Assembly (NCBI GenBank): GCA_031761405.1
Contig: JASEVX010000010.1
Location: forward strand, 9,810,724-9,874,723
Direction of reading: 5' to 3'
DNA: 64,000 nt
DNA from: Serripes groenlandicus
Taxonomy: Eukaryota > Mollusca > Bivalvia > Cardiida > Cardiidae
This document shows, one piece after another, positions 32,510-43,650 of this stretch (positions are counted from its first letter, which is position 1; each line of letters opens with the position of its first letter). The notes beneath the pieces were generated by a model. It saw only the letters and a list, made by a program, of their open reading frames with translations, was not told where the DNA came from and made no database searches. The translations under genes and the position numbers were made by a program.

Positions 32510-33000
32510 TCAAGATTTTCATATCATACATTCTCAATCTTGTCAAATAGTCCCTAAAAAGATTTGTTTGGATAGAAATTAGTTTATACCTTCACCAGAA
32601 CGCATTGAATATATGACATTGAGTTAAAATTCGTTGTAAATGTGTTTAGGATGCACTGAAAATGATTGATTTAATATTATTTAGTATTATGAATTTGATT
32701 GAGAGTGAAAGTAGAGTATGTGAAAACCTAGTTTCGGCCGGTTTTCTCCAAAATGACGTTAACCATTTTCGCGGTGTGAATTATTTCTTGCATACTACAT
32801 GAACCCCACTTTTCTTTGGATTATGTTAAAGTTTAGTAATTCTTTTCAATGGTATGTGGTGTTCTACCTGAGAAACGCTTAGAAAGTGTGACAATTGAGG
32901 CTTGAAACTGGTTATATGAAAATAAAAAAGGAATTATTTGTGTGTGTGTTGTGACCTAAACATCGAAATATAATTTAAAAAGTAAGACAATGCCGATAAG
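32510..33000 (+). other. Intron stretch without recognised repeats
   Basis: No family, exon or RNA gene is recognised before the tandem array. Confidence 0.4.
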
Positions 33001-33006
33001 CTAATC

Positions 33007-33538
33007 ACTATCGTTTATACAATCAAAAACAGTGTTGTTTTACAATTTAGAGTAGTGTTTAAAATGTATGGTTAAAATTCAAATAAAATGATTTTTGAAT
33101 ATGGACCCTGGCGTGTTCAAGAGTGTGACTGTAGGCCTTGCACATGTACTTAAACTAATAAAAGAACTCCAAGATATATGAGTATCGTTTAGGCAATCAT
33201 AAATTGTGTTACTTTACAATTTAGAGAATTGTTTAAAATTCATAGCTAAATGAATTTAAATGTGGTTTTTTTAATATGGACCCTGACGAGTTCAAGAATG
33301 TGAATGACGGCCTTGCAGATGTACTTAAACTAATACATGAACCCCAAGATATATAAGTATTGTTTAGCCAATCAGAAATTGTGTTGCTTTACAATTGAAA
33401 GTATTGTTTAAATTGTCTGGTTAAAATTTAATCGAAATGATTTTTGAATAATTCTGTACCCTGACGTGTTCAAGTGTGTAAATGTATGACTTGCAGAGCA
33501 GATGTACTTACATAATACATGAACCCCAAGCTATATTA
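33007..33538. repeat. Tandem repeat of about 176 bp, three units
   Basis: Units start near 33007, 33183 and 33357. Shared blocks are TATGGACCCTGACG(T/A)GTTCAA, GATGTACTTAAACTAATA and CCAAGATATAT. The units are diverged from each other. Confidence 0.87.
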
Positions 33539-33811
33539 ACAAGTTGGCATTCAGAAAAAAAATCGTTTCAAGATAAGATGCAGAGACTAGATTTGAAACT
33601 CGATCGTTATTGGGGAGTGAAGGCACTTCATCAGGTCTATCTTGTTTATCGGAGCCCCGACACGTCTAAACGGGCACACATGTATGTATGTACACAGTCG
33701 TGGTTGCAAACAGTGAATACATAACAAGACTCGTCTGGTCATCATCCCAAAGGGAACGAAAACGTCGACCATGTTTGCATTGTTGGTGATCAATGTTGGA
33801 AGAATTTTCTT

Positions 33812-33989
33812 TATTCCGTTCACACATACAAACATGGAAACTTTCTACAATTAAAAGTATCAATGAAAATAGTTGAAAACATTGTGGCGAAAGGGGAAAT
33901 TGCTCATCATGAGCAATTTCTCCTTTTGTCAAAATGTTTTCAAACGTCGTCGGATGTAGATGCGTCAACATGCGGGGGAATGTGTTAAT
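33812..33989. mobile_element. TTAA-1 MITE
   Basis: CCGTTCACACATACAAACAT, hairpin GGAAATTGCTCATCATGAGC followed by AATTTCTCC, then ACGTCGTCGGATGTAGATGC and a right end GGGGGAATGTGTTA. Confidence 0.82.
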
Positions 33990-34190
33990 GTCCCTTTTAT
34001 TCATTCCTGGGTTAATTTATTTCATAGATTTATCACCTAACAAGCTTTAAAAAATGATAATTTACAACGTGTCAACATTGGGATTATTTACCGTTAACCC
34101 AGTACCCAACATATCGAGTTTAGACTCGTCCAACCTGTACGCGATAAATCAGCGTCACAGGAAAATCGACCTTCTGGGGTATTTATTTAA

Positions 34191-34412
34191 CCTTTACCCT
34201 CTTGCAGTCACAATTTGACGCGTCTGAAGCTGTCCACCTTTGCAAACACTGTGGCAAAAAGGGAAAGTTTCCCACAATGAGCAATCTTTTTTTTTTTGTC
34301 ACATTATTTTTAACTATATTTAACAAGTATACGTTAGACTTATGCCTATTTTCCCTAGTGTTACACAGATGTTTCCAAAGTTGTATGCTGTATAATCTAC
34401 GTGCCAAAACGG
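34191..34412. mobile_element. TTAA-1 MITE with TTAA on both sides
   Basis: CCTTTACCCTCTTGCAGTCA...GTGCCAAAACGG between TTAA at 34187-34190 and 34413-34416. The interior is strongly diverged and has a T-run. Confidence 0.8.
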
Positions 34413-34486
34413 TTAAATTAATGGTTCTTCCGATAAAATTGCATAAATTTCTCGACGATTTTAGCTCATTACCGTTCCGACCGCCT

Positions 34487-34730
34487 CGGTGGTTATGGTG
34501 GTAGAGCGTCCGTCTGAGGTGCGTGAGGTCGCGGTTCAATCCACGCCCGAATCATACCAAAGACATCAACATGGTAGTAATGGCTGTCCTCCTTTGCGCT
34601 GTGGGCTTAGCATTGCGACTGATTCGCTGGTGTCAGGTTAAATGGACCTTAAGTAATCCTAACATACCCACGGGAAATCGCCATGATATAACTGAATAAT
34701 TGTTAAAAGCGGCTTTAATCACCAACTTAT
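34487..34730 (+). mobile_element. SINE-1 copy
   Basis: Head CCGCCTCGGTGGTTATGGTG and GTAGAGCG, GCGGTTCAATCC (B box). Body TGTCCTCCTTTGCGCTGTGG. Tail ATCGCCATGATATAACTGAA. Confidence 0.85.
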
Positions 34731-34734
34731 CTAT

Positions 34735-36360
34735 CAAATATAACCGTTCTGAAAAAACCCAATCTTGGGATAGTTGCGACTAGGTGTATATCAAGATCAT
34801 AAGTGCGCATCTGTATCGGTATTGTTTTATCCCCGTCTTTTGGAAATCGCATACAGCGTCGACGGAGTGAATACATATAACTCTCTTTTTATATAAATAT
34901 AGACAGACATAAAATGCTCAGAAAAGCTCTGAAAGCTTATACGGAGATTTGCCTTGGACTACACTGTTCACAGATGAAATACGATCCCGGGGATCTTTTG
35001 TATTTCAACTGCCTCTGGTGATTTGTTGTCTTAGTAACTTAGTAACTACTAAGTAACTACGGGAACCCTAAAGGGATTTTGGTGTAAGACTTATAGGTCT
35101 TCACTTTTCGTGTTTGTTGTGTCCAAGAGATACATCAATGCCCTAGTGACATGTACACGGGCAGTGAATGCTCGTGTGGGGTTGTGTTGATGTACAGGCT
35201 CGTCTTAGTCCTTATTGTGCGCAGATGAATTAAAACCCAAATTGTTAGAAGACCCAACGCAATTCACTGTCTGAAAGCGTAGATTACGCTACAGCTGTAC
35301 ATATGCGCAGACTCGTTTATGTCAGCAAGTCTTACAGATACGTTATATAACATACGGCAGGAAAAGGGGTAATACTCAACCACATAATTGCAGCCTTGCC
35401 TTGTAATAAAATGTAAATGAATCTTGTGAAAAATTGATATATTATTTGGAACAGACTGGGCGCTTTGTGTTAAAAAGGCATATATCTGGCAGCATCGCAC
35501 TTTTTTTTATAAATTTAAATTTGTAAGTTACAAACCCCCATGTAAAATTGTGTTAACACCATCTAAATTATATCGATACTCCATATTTAAAAGTTGACTT
35601 TAATCTATGTACCAATGGAAAGATGCATTGTAAATATTTAACAATATCAATAATATATTTAAAAGTAAAGAATACTCTTTTTTTTTAATTAACAGCTTTA
35701 CATTTAGAAAATACAATTACCAAAGTTCATAGGGTATTTGAAAAGACGGTCATCAGAACCGTTAGTTCTAAAATCCTCCCGATTGTGTAAAGATGTACTC
35801 TATATGGTCCATGCTCGAAGAAAGATTAAGTGGCAAATGTTTCCCAAATCCTGCCTGCGTATTTCTGCTCTTTGATCCCAATGTGACCTGTTTGACAGCA
35901 ATAATACTGGACATGTCTGTGCATACAAAGTTAACTGAACAGATTCAGATCAGACTGCGCTAACGGTTGCTTTCCAATCGGCCTGACATTTTATACCATA
36001 TGAATAACATTGAAACGCCAGTTCTCAATCGAAACCGACCGTGAACATGTTTGAGAAAAAAATCAGACCAAAATACTTCTCTTCACCTATATTGTACAAG
36101 CGTTTGCTACTGAAGCAAATTAAATGCCAATTGTAAATGAGAGTGACGCATGTTTCAATGATAAGCCATACTATTGCCAATATATGAATTTCAAAGTTAC
36201 GACATACAATAAGAGGTAATATTTTTATTCTGGCATATCAAGGGTCTATTTTATATTGAGGCTGTAGAATAATATCTGACCCTCAGCCTGCCAGGATCAA
36301 ACCTTTTTCTCTATCATAATAATCGACTATTTCTAGAAACAGCATCTCAATCAGTATTTT
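34735..36360 (+). other. Repeat-poor 3' end of the intron
   Basis: About 1.6 kb leading to the exon 2 acceptor. TTAGTAACTTAGTAACTACT at about 35034 is a small imperfect repeat, and a weak D-like hairpin lies at about 35940. No extra exon is evident. Confidence 0.4.
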
Positions 36361-36372
36361 TCTCTATTTCAG

Positions 36373-36503
36373 GTATGAGATTACAGTCCCAGACGTACGC
36401 ACAGACTGCGTCATGTGACCGGAAGCCATATTTTCCATACGGAAGTAGTAACATGAACTCCACAATTAACCACACGCCATACTACGAAAAATGTGTCATG
36501 TGA
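36373..36503 (+). CDS. FoxF: FoxF coding exon 2, conserved C-terminus
   Basis: Acceptor TTTTTCTCTATTTCAG at 36357-36372. The exon supplies two bases to complete a glycine codon and then 42 residues, with stop TGA at 36501-36503. The spliced protein is 410 residues. The tail includes SCDRKPYFPYGSSN and ends HTPYYEKCVM. Vertebrate FoxF proteins end in KPCVM, so the terminal CVM supports both the family call and this exon. Phase and splice signals fit exon 1 exactly. Exon 1 reads on as GGTATGT and exon 2 begins GTATGAG after the shared G, so spliced and unspliced frames both give Gly-Met before they diverge. The C-terminal tail in FoxF is thought to contribute to transactivation (family knowledge). 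Transcript evidence would settle the junction. Confidence 0.88.
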
Positions 36504-36570
36504 TAAAAATAAGCATGTGATTTAACTGACCAAATTGTGACATGTGATGCAAAAAAAATATGTCATGTGA
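36412..36570 (+). promoter_or_regulatory. Cluster of five CATGTGA motifs
   Basis: CATGTGA occurs at 36412, 36497, 36514, 36541 and 36564, all on the + strand, three of them as TCATGTGA. One overlaps the FoxF stop codon. CATGTG is an E-box, and TCATGTGA is the extended form bound by MITF/TFE-type bHLH-Zip factors. Whether it acts as DNA or RNA, or has any function, is unknown. Confidence 0.4.
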
Positions 36571-37781
36571 CGTGAAATCGCCTCCTCATGGAACCAATGG
36601 ATTTTCTCCATCTTATTAAATATGATTAATATGATATTTCAAGTCGTGCTATTATTGTTATCGCCAGAAATCATGGCGGAGATGGATTATGACATATTAA
36701 AGCGTGTATTTACTATGGTATAAATTATGTCAAGTGACACCAATCGAAAAGGAAATAGCTATCTAAATGACATTTGAGGACGAATGTGGTGCTAGTAAAA
36801 TCAACACTGTCGTTGTGATACTGACAAGCTCAATACAGCGAGGATATTATATTATCTAGGTCACGGAACTTCGAGAATATGCGATGGTTCCGTCAGTATT
36901 GGAGTGCCGGTATTTTCAGTATGGAGATGAAGATGACAATACACAGGACGACCGTCTAATCGTTACTCGCACGTACATGGTATCATTACTATGGATTGGT
37001 GAAGTAAATTAAGGTTATGTAGAGAGACCCAGACAAGAGTTGTTATTCTTAGATATTGACGGTATGTACGTCAAGCCACTACAGCGATCCAGAGAAGTGT
37101 TTTATCGGACAAGTTATTTTTTAGATATTGACGCTACTCACTATATTGAGACAATATTTTCAAACTTTGGATCTCTACTACAGTATTGTTGTTTATTAAT
37201 GGTATCAAGGACAGATTCAGTACACTGACAGTGTACAGTTTTAAAATGTACAATGACAGTTTTATGTACAATATTAGAGGCCGTGATAAGGAGAAATAAT
37301 ATGTATTTGTCTTATAATACCACTCTTATTACTCCATTAAACCCTGTATTATTAATGATCCAAAGATTCTTAACGTCGGGGAGATTCGTTTGGATACACT
37401 CGACAAAGAGTATGGAGGCTAAATAAGGATTTAAGACGATGGAATACGCCTCTTTTCGAGAGTTTTGAAAACAACATAACCAGTGCCAAAACATGTTCGT
37501 TGTTTGATGTAATGTGTAAAAAATGTGCATGTATATTTGAGGAAATTTATTTTATATTTATATATGTACCAGTCAGGGTGTTTTATTGTAAATGTCTTGT
37601 ATTTCAAAAATATCTTCTCTCCTTACAACGAATTGATTACGTTAACCAACTTTATAGAAATATGTGTACATTCATAAGAGCAATTAAAAGAAAAAGCTTT
37701 TACGGGCACAGCAATACCAATATAATATATGCAGTTATGTAGTATACACTTGCCAAAAATCAGAACTTGCCTGTGAATAAA
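36504..37781 (+). other. Presumed FoxF 3' UTR and flank
   Basis: ATTAAA at 36615 and 36696 and AATAAA at 37776 are possible polyadenylation signals. The true end cannot be chosen by eye. No repeat is seen before about 37310. Confidence 0.4.
37312..37445. mobile_element. HP-family MITE, degenerate
   Basis: CTTATTACTCCATTAAACCC, AAGATTCTTAACGTCGGGGA, GAGATTCG and GGAGGCTAAATAAGGATTTA follow the family order, with many changes and a broken hairpin. Confidence 0.45.
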
Positions 37782-38049
37782 GATGTGACGAGTACTGGTT
37801 TGAGAGAGTCGGGAAACATTGTGTTAGTTAGGCTGGCTCTATGTTATAACTGGAATACTTTTCAAAACGTCGTTAGTTTCCAGTCTGTCAATCGAAATAG
37901 AAAATTCGTAAATAAAATGGGTACCTGTATCTTGAAAGTTAATTCTTATTGTAGTATTTCAAACAATTTTGCGAATGCACGCTAGGGATCAAAATAAATA
38001 CTGCTCTTCATAATTATTTTGAAACCTTCTTTGACTATTAAGTGATCTG

Positions 38050-38112
38050 TGTATAGCCAGATCAAACTTCGGGGATGTGCTGGCTGATCTGGATCTATAC
38101 TTGTCGCATATG
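38050..38112. repeat. D-family hairpin repeat
   Basis: GTATAGCCAGATCAAACTTC pairs with GTGCTGGCTGATCTGGATCT followed by ATAC and TTGTCGCAT. Confidence 0.68.
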
Positions 38113-38750
38113 ATTTAAGGTTTGTTTTTGCAGAGCATTTCTCATTTGAAAAAAGAATCAATCTATTTATTAAAAAACATGCATTAAACCTGGATTATTT
38201 AAAGAAGCAACGAACCATATATAATGTCAAAGTGCCTTACAATACACCCAAAACAGACATTTCTGTGGGGGGTTTTCTGGTGCTATTTTATTACAAATGA
38301 TACGCATCGGTTACGGGGATAACGTACTTAAGTTGTACTAATGAATATCAATTTCCGTTGTTTAAATTATTAGTTTTTGAGTCATGCATAATTTAAGTTA
38401 AAGCTACTGGACAAATGTTTTTTCGTTTATGTTTACAGTCAACTCATTATTTTTAAACCGGCGTTCAGTTAGATGATATTTTGTGGTTGCAAACGGTTGC
38501 AAATCATCCAATTAAATTATAGGTTTATTTTCCTCCTCTTGTACGAACCGTTTGCAAACTGTGATCTACCAAACTGCTACACTGAATGCAAGGCTTATTA
38601 ATATTGGTGTTCACTAGTATCTTCTCCCAATCCGTGATTTGCGAGTTTTAATCTTTATTTAATAGATAAATGTGATCTAAAGCATTTGAAATTTTTGATT
38701 GGTACCCTCGTTCCTTTGGATAATTATCCTCCGAATGACTTGGGGTACCA
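38113..38750. other. No recognised feature
   Basis: CAAACGGTTGCAAATCATCC and AACCGTTTGCAAACTG form a loose inverted repeat at 38491-38560. It is otherwise unassigned. Confidence 0.4.
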
Positions 38751-38755
38751 ATTAA

Positions 38756-38968
38756 CATTCTCCCACACACTGACTCTTGATGACACCTCTGCAGCAGACG
38801 ATTCTTTGAAAACTTGGTAGATATGCTCATACTGAGCAATTTCTCATTTTGCCAAATTGTTTACAATTTTATTCAATTATTGTTCTTTCATTCATGGAGC
38901 GTTTCCATATTTTTTACTAAAAAATTTGAAAATCGTCTGCTGCAGATTTGGTGCATGTGGGAAAGGGG
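38756..38968. mobile_element. TTAA-1 MITE
   Basis: CATTCTCCCACACACTGACT...GTGCATGTGGGAAAGGG. TTAA at 38752-38755; the right flank is GCTAA, one change from TTAA. Confidence 0.85.
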
Positions 38969-38977
38969 CTAAAGATA

Positions 38978-39225
38978 ACACTTTCCCTGATAGTCTTCTT
39001 CTGAATGCGGAACAAATATTGTGCAGAAGACGTTTTGAAAACATCTGGGAAAATATATAGTTTTATTTTTTCAAATGAAGTTGTAATTTTCAAATACAAA
39101 TGAAAAGAAATATGAGAAAATGAGAAATTGCTCACGAGGAGCAATATCTCCTTTTTTCACACTGTTTTAAAAGGTCTCCTGCTGCATATGTGTCAAAATG
39201 TGTGAAATTGTTTAGAATGGTTGAA
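38978..39225. mobile_element. TTAA-1 MITE, diverged, adjacent to previous copy
   Basis: CACTTTCCCTGATAGTCTTC, GTTTTGAAAACATCTGGGAA, hairpin GAAATTGCTCACGAGGAGCA, AAAAGGTCTCCTGCTGCATA. Confidence 0.7.
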
Positions 39226-39573
39226 ATAACTTCTGCTGCGTGTATATGTTTATACGTAAGAATAATCCTGATCGTTCAATGTATGAATTAAATGTGGCAT
39301 AAAGCGCGAAAACCCATTACGTCCCATTGACACATACTGGGTTTTCACGTCGCGTAAACTCATTTCTTAAATACATGGCTATTCTTTCTTTGTTAAAAAA
39401 TAGATTCACTTACATGTTTTATTATACGACAACACGTTGGCTATACTTTGTTACCGTTTTACTTTATTTCTATATTGTCATTTTATATATTGTCGTAGAA
39501 AGAAAAAGTCTATTCACTTAAAAGAAGTCTTTTGTTGTTTTTAGCCACAAATGATGCCAGTATATGTAATATA

Positions 39574-39605
39574 TATAAAGGCGGACTTGCAATTGTCTCC
39601 TTTCA
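39574..39605 (+). promoter_or_regulatory. Candidate TATA box plus initiator
   Basis: TATAAAG at 39574-39580 and TTTCAGTACT at 39601-39610. The A of TCAGT lies 31 bases from the first T of the TATA box, the canonical core-promoter spacing. The match could be chance in AT-rich DNA. Confidence 0.35.
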
Positions 39606-39633
39606 GTACTCTTCCTAGTGTTCTTTGCATTGC

Positions 39634-39700
39634 ATGATGCGTTTCCAACAGTTGAATTGTCCGTGTAAATTGAACTGTTGCGTAATGAAACCATTACAAG
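39634..39700 (+). CDS. Possible cysteine-rich first exon, unassigned
   Basis: Twenty-nine bases after the candidate initiator, ATGATG opens a frame reading MMRFQQLNCPCKLNCCVMKP then LQ and one base. It ends at a strong donor, CAAG|GTAAGA. Four Cys fall within eight residues. No family is recognised. CAACAGTT and AACTGTTG inside the frame form a hairpin, so a repeat origin is also possible. No downstream exon was identified. Confidence 0.2.
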
Positions 39701-39858
39701 GTAAGACTACTTCCTGTTACTATGAAAACTCACGTGATTGTACAATTTACACAGGCACTATCTTAGTGGGTGTTTTTCAAATTCAAGGCACCAGCTAAAT
39801 TACAACAACTTTTAGCAATTATACTATAGACAGGCAACGAAGAACAAAACACTTTTAA

Positions 39859-40202
39859 AGGTGCTGAACTCCAGATTTTAGATAGTTAAGTCAAAGTTTT
39901 AAAACTGTTTAAAAGTTGTCTTGAAATATTAGAACCATAATTCTGGGATAAAATTAAGAGTAATAATTTCACTTTCCAGTACAATAAACATCTAAATATT
40001 TATCTTTTATGCTTCATTTTTACTGGGTAGACATACCCAGTATCCCAAATTGTGTACATTTTCATGACTTTCAGATGACTGTTTTTCACCATTTACTGCC
40101 AAAATAGTTTTGAACTATTTATTACTTGATTTGTTGCCAGTAGCAATATTTGAAGAAGTTTCAAGATTTTAAAATGTGATCTCCATTTGGAGTTCAGCAC
40201 CT
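39859..40202 (+). mobile_element. TTAA-3 MITE, complete reference copy
   Basis: AGGTGCTGAACTCCAGAT at left and CCATTTGGAGTTCAGCACCT at right, between TTAA at 39855-39858 and 40203-40206. The copies at 6855 and 9030 are its relatives. Confidence 0.92.
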
Positions 40203-40419
40203 TTAATATACATTCAAATTAAACTGTATGTGTTCGTTGAGCAGTTTTATGTCAGATTTTATTTCTGACCTATGTTCTAACTAACACATCACTACATATT
40301 GGTGTCACAAAAAGCTGAACATTTATATAAGAAATTTGAATATGTTCCAAAAGTTTCAACAGAATGAACCTCTTTGAATTTCGATAAGCATTTGTGTTTA
40401 TTATGCAAGGAGTAAATAG

Positions 40420-41790
40420 AGATATAAAACGAACGTATCTCGTTTTGGTGATAGCGTACCAAATTGCTGGAGAATTCATTCGGTTTTACACAATGTCCCT
40501 CATTATTTCAGTCACATCATGAAGAATAGCACCTCTACCGCTGTGTTTATTAGAAAATGGGATAAAATATATTTACAACAACGTATCTCGGTTTTTTACA
40601 TGTAACACTATTGTTATCACACCATGAAGACCCGTTCAGCGTCGGTTGTGTTTATTAGACAAATGCGATACAATAAATATACAATAAGGTATCTCGTTTT
40701 GGTGATAGTTCCAACTTGCTCCAGGACTCATTCGGTTTGATGTCGTATCTTACCATATTTCAGTCCCATCACGAAGACCAGCTCGCCTACCAGTATGTGT
40801 ATTAGACAAGGGTGATAACAGAAATATATATTAACGTACGTGTTTCGTTTTGGTTATAGTACCAAATTAATTGCTTGAGGAGTTATGCGGTTTGACATCG
40901 TACCTACATGTTACACTATTTCTAACACCCCGTTCACCGTCGGTTGTGTTTATAAGACAAATCGAGGGCTTGGCGTGAAACGGTTGTAACTAAAATTGGT
41001 ATTTTTTTTACCAAGGTTAATCACCTCGCCATAAAGTCTTTATAAGCGTTAAATCATTTTTTTTGGTAAACAATGTAAATTTAGGTGCCATTGCTCGTTC
41101 TGAGCAATGGCACCTAAATTTGCATTGTTTACAAAGGGGTCAAAATTGCCCCTAAACCAGGGTTTTCAAAATAGGTTTTAAGTTACAACCGTTTCACGCC
41201 AAGCCCTCGGAATGCGATAACATAAATATACAACAACGTATCTTGGTGCAGGACACATTCGGTTTGATGTCGTATCTAACCTTATTTCAGTCCATCATGA
41301 AGACCAGCTCGCCTACCATTATGTTTATTAGACAAGGGTGATAATATAACTATATACTAACGTACGTGTCTCGTTTTGGTTAATTGCTTGAGGATGTATG
41401 CGGTTTAACTACATGCAACATTATTTCTGTAAGACCAAGAAGACCCAATCAGTTTCGATTGTGTTCATAAGACATGGGCGATAAAAGAAATGAACTCTAA
41501 CTTACGTTTCTCGTTTTAGTGATAGTACCTAATTAATTGCTGGAGGGTTCATGCGGTTTGACATCGTACCTGCATGTGAAAACACTATTTCTGTCACATC
41601 ACGAAGACCAGTTCAGCTTCAGTTGTGTTTATTAGACAAAGGCTGTGAAAGAAATATACACTAACGTATCTTGTTTTGGTGATAGTACTAAATTCCTCGA
41701 TGGGTCATTCGGTTAAACGCCGTAGCAGAAACTGTTTCAGTCACATTATGACGATCAGCTCGCCTACCATTTTGTATATAAGACAAGTAC
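40420..41790. repeat. Tandem repeat of about 105-170-bp units, interrupted
   Basis: Recurring blocks are ACGTATCTCGTTTTGGTGAT, GGTTTGA(C/T)(A/G)TCGTA, TTTCAGTC(A/C)CATCA(C/T)GAAGACC and GTTGTGTTTATTAGACAAA. About eight units, with two alternating types (CCCGTTCAGC and CAGCTCGCCTACC). A CGAG MITE splits the array at 40963-41209. Confidence 0.87.
40963..41209. mobile_element. CGAG foldback MITE inside a tandem array
   Basis: CGAGGGCTTGGCGTGAAACG...CGCCAAGCCCTCG. The target, read from neighbouring units, is ACAAATGCGAT. Flanks AAAT and GAAT fit a 4-bp duplication with one change. The centre is CATTGCTCGTTCTGAGCAAT. Confidence 0.93.
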
Positions 41791-42515
41791 AAGAGAACGT
41801 TCATGCAAGGCATCAATGTCGCCTGAAAAGACTGCATTAATTTATTGTTTAACACACATACATACTTGACTTTCATTAGTCTAAACATACACATAATGTT
41901 TTCATTAAGGACTCATTTTTGGATTTTAGAAATTCCACATACACATTTCAGGATTTCTTTTGGTCAGAATTTTGGAATTTTTGTATAAATTTGTCGATAA
42001 AACCACAACAAATACAGTTTGGGATTTAGATATTCATGCAATACAAATCTACTTAACCCTTTCTATGTTTAAAGCAACATTGAAAACCTTTAAACGTTTA
42101 AAACATTGAGAAAACGGTTAAATTGATGAAGACATGAACTTTCTTCATTTTAAGCATTTATAATAGGTATTTCACAGATGTTAAAATGTATCCTCATATA
42201 TTTAAAAGGTAGACCACGCTTGAAATACCATATCAGCTTAATTGTTTAATTAAGTCATTGATGCATACAATATATGTATGGCGCAAGAGAAATGCCAGTT
42301 GCAAGTCCCATTGAAATTTAAAAGGTGACAAGTATGAAATTAATTGGATGCGAAAGAACCGATTTTCTTTATTTCTAAAATTATTGTTCACCAGAGTTTG
42401 TTCTTTATTTAATCATTTTAGTATGTACTATTAAGTGTTTGAGCATCTTTCGAATTGTTCACCTCGTGGCAAGATCAAGTCGTTGTGACATCGAAGAAAG
42501 TGATTAAACAAGCAA
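41791..42515. other. No recognised feature
   Basis: AT-rich sequence without an assigned family. CCCTTTCTATGTTTAAAGC at 42058 weakly resembles a TTAA-1 end. Confidence 0.4.
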
Positions 42516-42519
42516 ATTC

Positions 42520-42785
42520 AGAGAATTATGGTCCCCCGCCAGGGTCAAGGTCACAAGGTCAAAAAAATTGGTATTGATGGAAAGGGGTTGTCACATGGAA
42601 TACACATGTGAAATATGAAAGCAGTACCTATTACGGTTCAGAAGTTATGACCAAGGTTAAAGTTTTTGTGACAGCGTGACGGAGGGACTGACGGACTGAC
42701 GGACTGACGGCTGACGGACTGACGGACGGACTGACGAATGAGAAATAATAGTCCCCACGCTTTCGCTAAAAGTGGGGGACAAAAA
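42520..42785. repeat. Dispersed repeat with GGACTGAC satellite core
   Basis: GTCAAGGTCACAAGGTCAAA, then (GGACTGAC)n at about 42683-42735, then AGTCCCCACGCTTTCGCT and GTGGGGGAC. The CCCCCGCC/GTGGGGGAC ends and internal array suggest one mobile unit. The family is not named here. Confidence 0.6.
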
Positions 42786-43071
42786 TCAGGCAAAGCTCTA
42801 GTGCATGTTTTATTCCACTGCATTCGAGAGAGAAAAAGCATTCCTTTATTATCTTTAATGCGAATAATATATTTTGTGTTAAATAAAATGATTTAAGTCA
42901 AAAGTTTTCCTAAGAAAATTAAAAATAGACAAAGGATTTGTACCTCGCCAATCAGAGAGCTGCTACCACTCCCTTTTTTGGGACGAAACAGGAATGTAAA
43001 TAAAAAAAAAATGAAATAACTCGAATATATAAGTTATTTTATTTTTTGATTTACATTTCTGTTACGACAGG

Positions 43072-43580
43072 AATTTACTGGCACTGGCTTGATTTGAAAA
43101 TAATTTTGCACAAATTTTCCTTGGGGGCATCCACTACCAAGATTGTTCAAATTGTTCCGATCCGTTGAAAAACATGGATGCCAGGCTGCGGAACTTGTTT
43201 TCCTTTTATGTGCATTGTAAAATCTTAAAAAAATTCATGTTGTCAAAAATTACTGGCCTGATTTAAAGATAATTTGGCACAAATGATGCTTAGGGGACCT
43301 TTTACCAAGATTGTTCAAATTCATCCGATCTATTAAAAAAACATGGCCGCCAGGGGTGGGGCTTGTTTTCCTTATATGTGCCTTGTAAAATCTTTAAAAA
43401 TCTTCTTGTCCAAAAGCACCTGCCTGATTTAAAAATTATTTGGCACACATGTTCCTTGGGTGACCTTCTACCAAGGTTATTCAAATAAATCCGATCCGGT
43501 GAAAAACATGGCCACCAGGGGCCGGGGGGGGGGGGGGGGGGGGTTGCTTGGTTTCCTTATATGCATAGAGTAAAAACCTT
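43072..43580. repeat. Tandem repeat of about 175 bp, three units
   Basis: Units start near 43077, 43250 and 43425. Shared blocks are CTGATTTAAA(A/G)ATAATTTGGCACA, TACCAAG(A/G)TTGTTCAAAT and AACATGG(C/A)(C/T)GCCAGG. The last unit contains a run of 20 G at 43524-43543. Confidence 0.85.
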
Positions 43581-43589
43581 GAAGTTCTA

Positions 43590-43650
43590 TTAAATCAGGT
43601 GAGCGATATAGGGCCATCATGGCCCTCTTAATTTGATTAGTAGACAAGAA
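43590..43650. repeat. End of a dispersed element with GGGCCATCATGGCCC
   Basis: CAGGTGAGCGATATAGGGCC followed by ATCATGGCCCTCTTAAT. The same terminal arrangement occurs at 51470-51515 and 54678-54722. Confidence 0.6.

Larger units (their letters stand above)
12468..36372 (+). other. FoxF intron, phase 1, 23,905 bp
   Basis: The donor is GTATGT and the acceptor is TATTTTTCTCTATTTCAG. After one base of a glycine codon in exon 1, exon 2 supplies GT and stays open to a C-terminal CVM stop. Much of the intron is TTAA-1, TTAA-2, HP, CGAG and SINE insertions plus tandem repeats. Confidence 0.85.
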
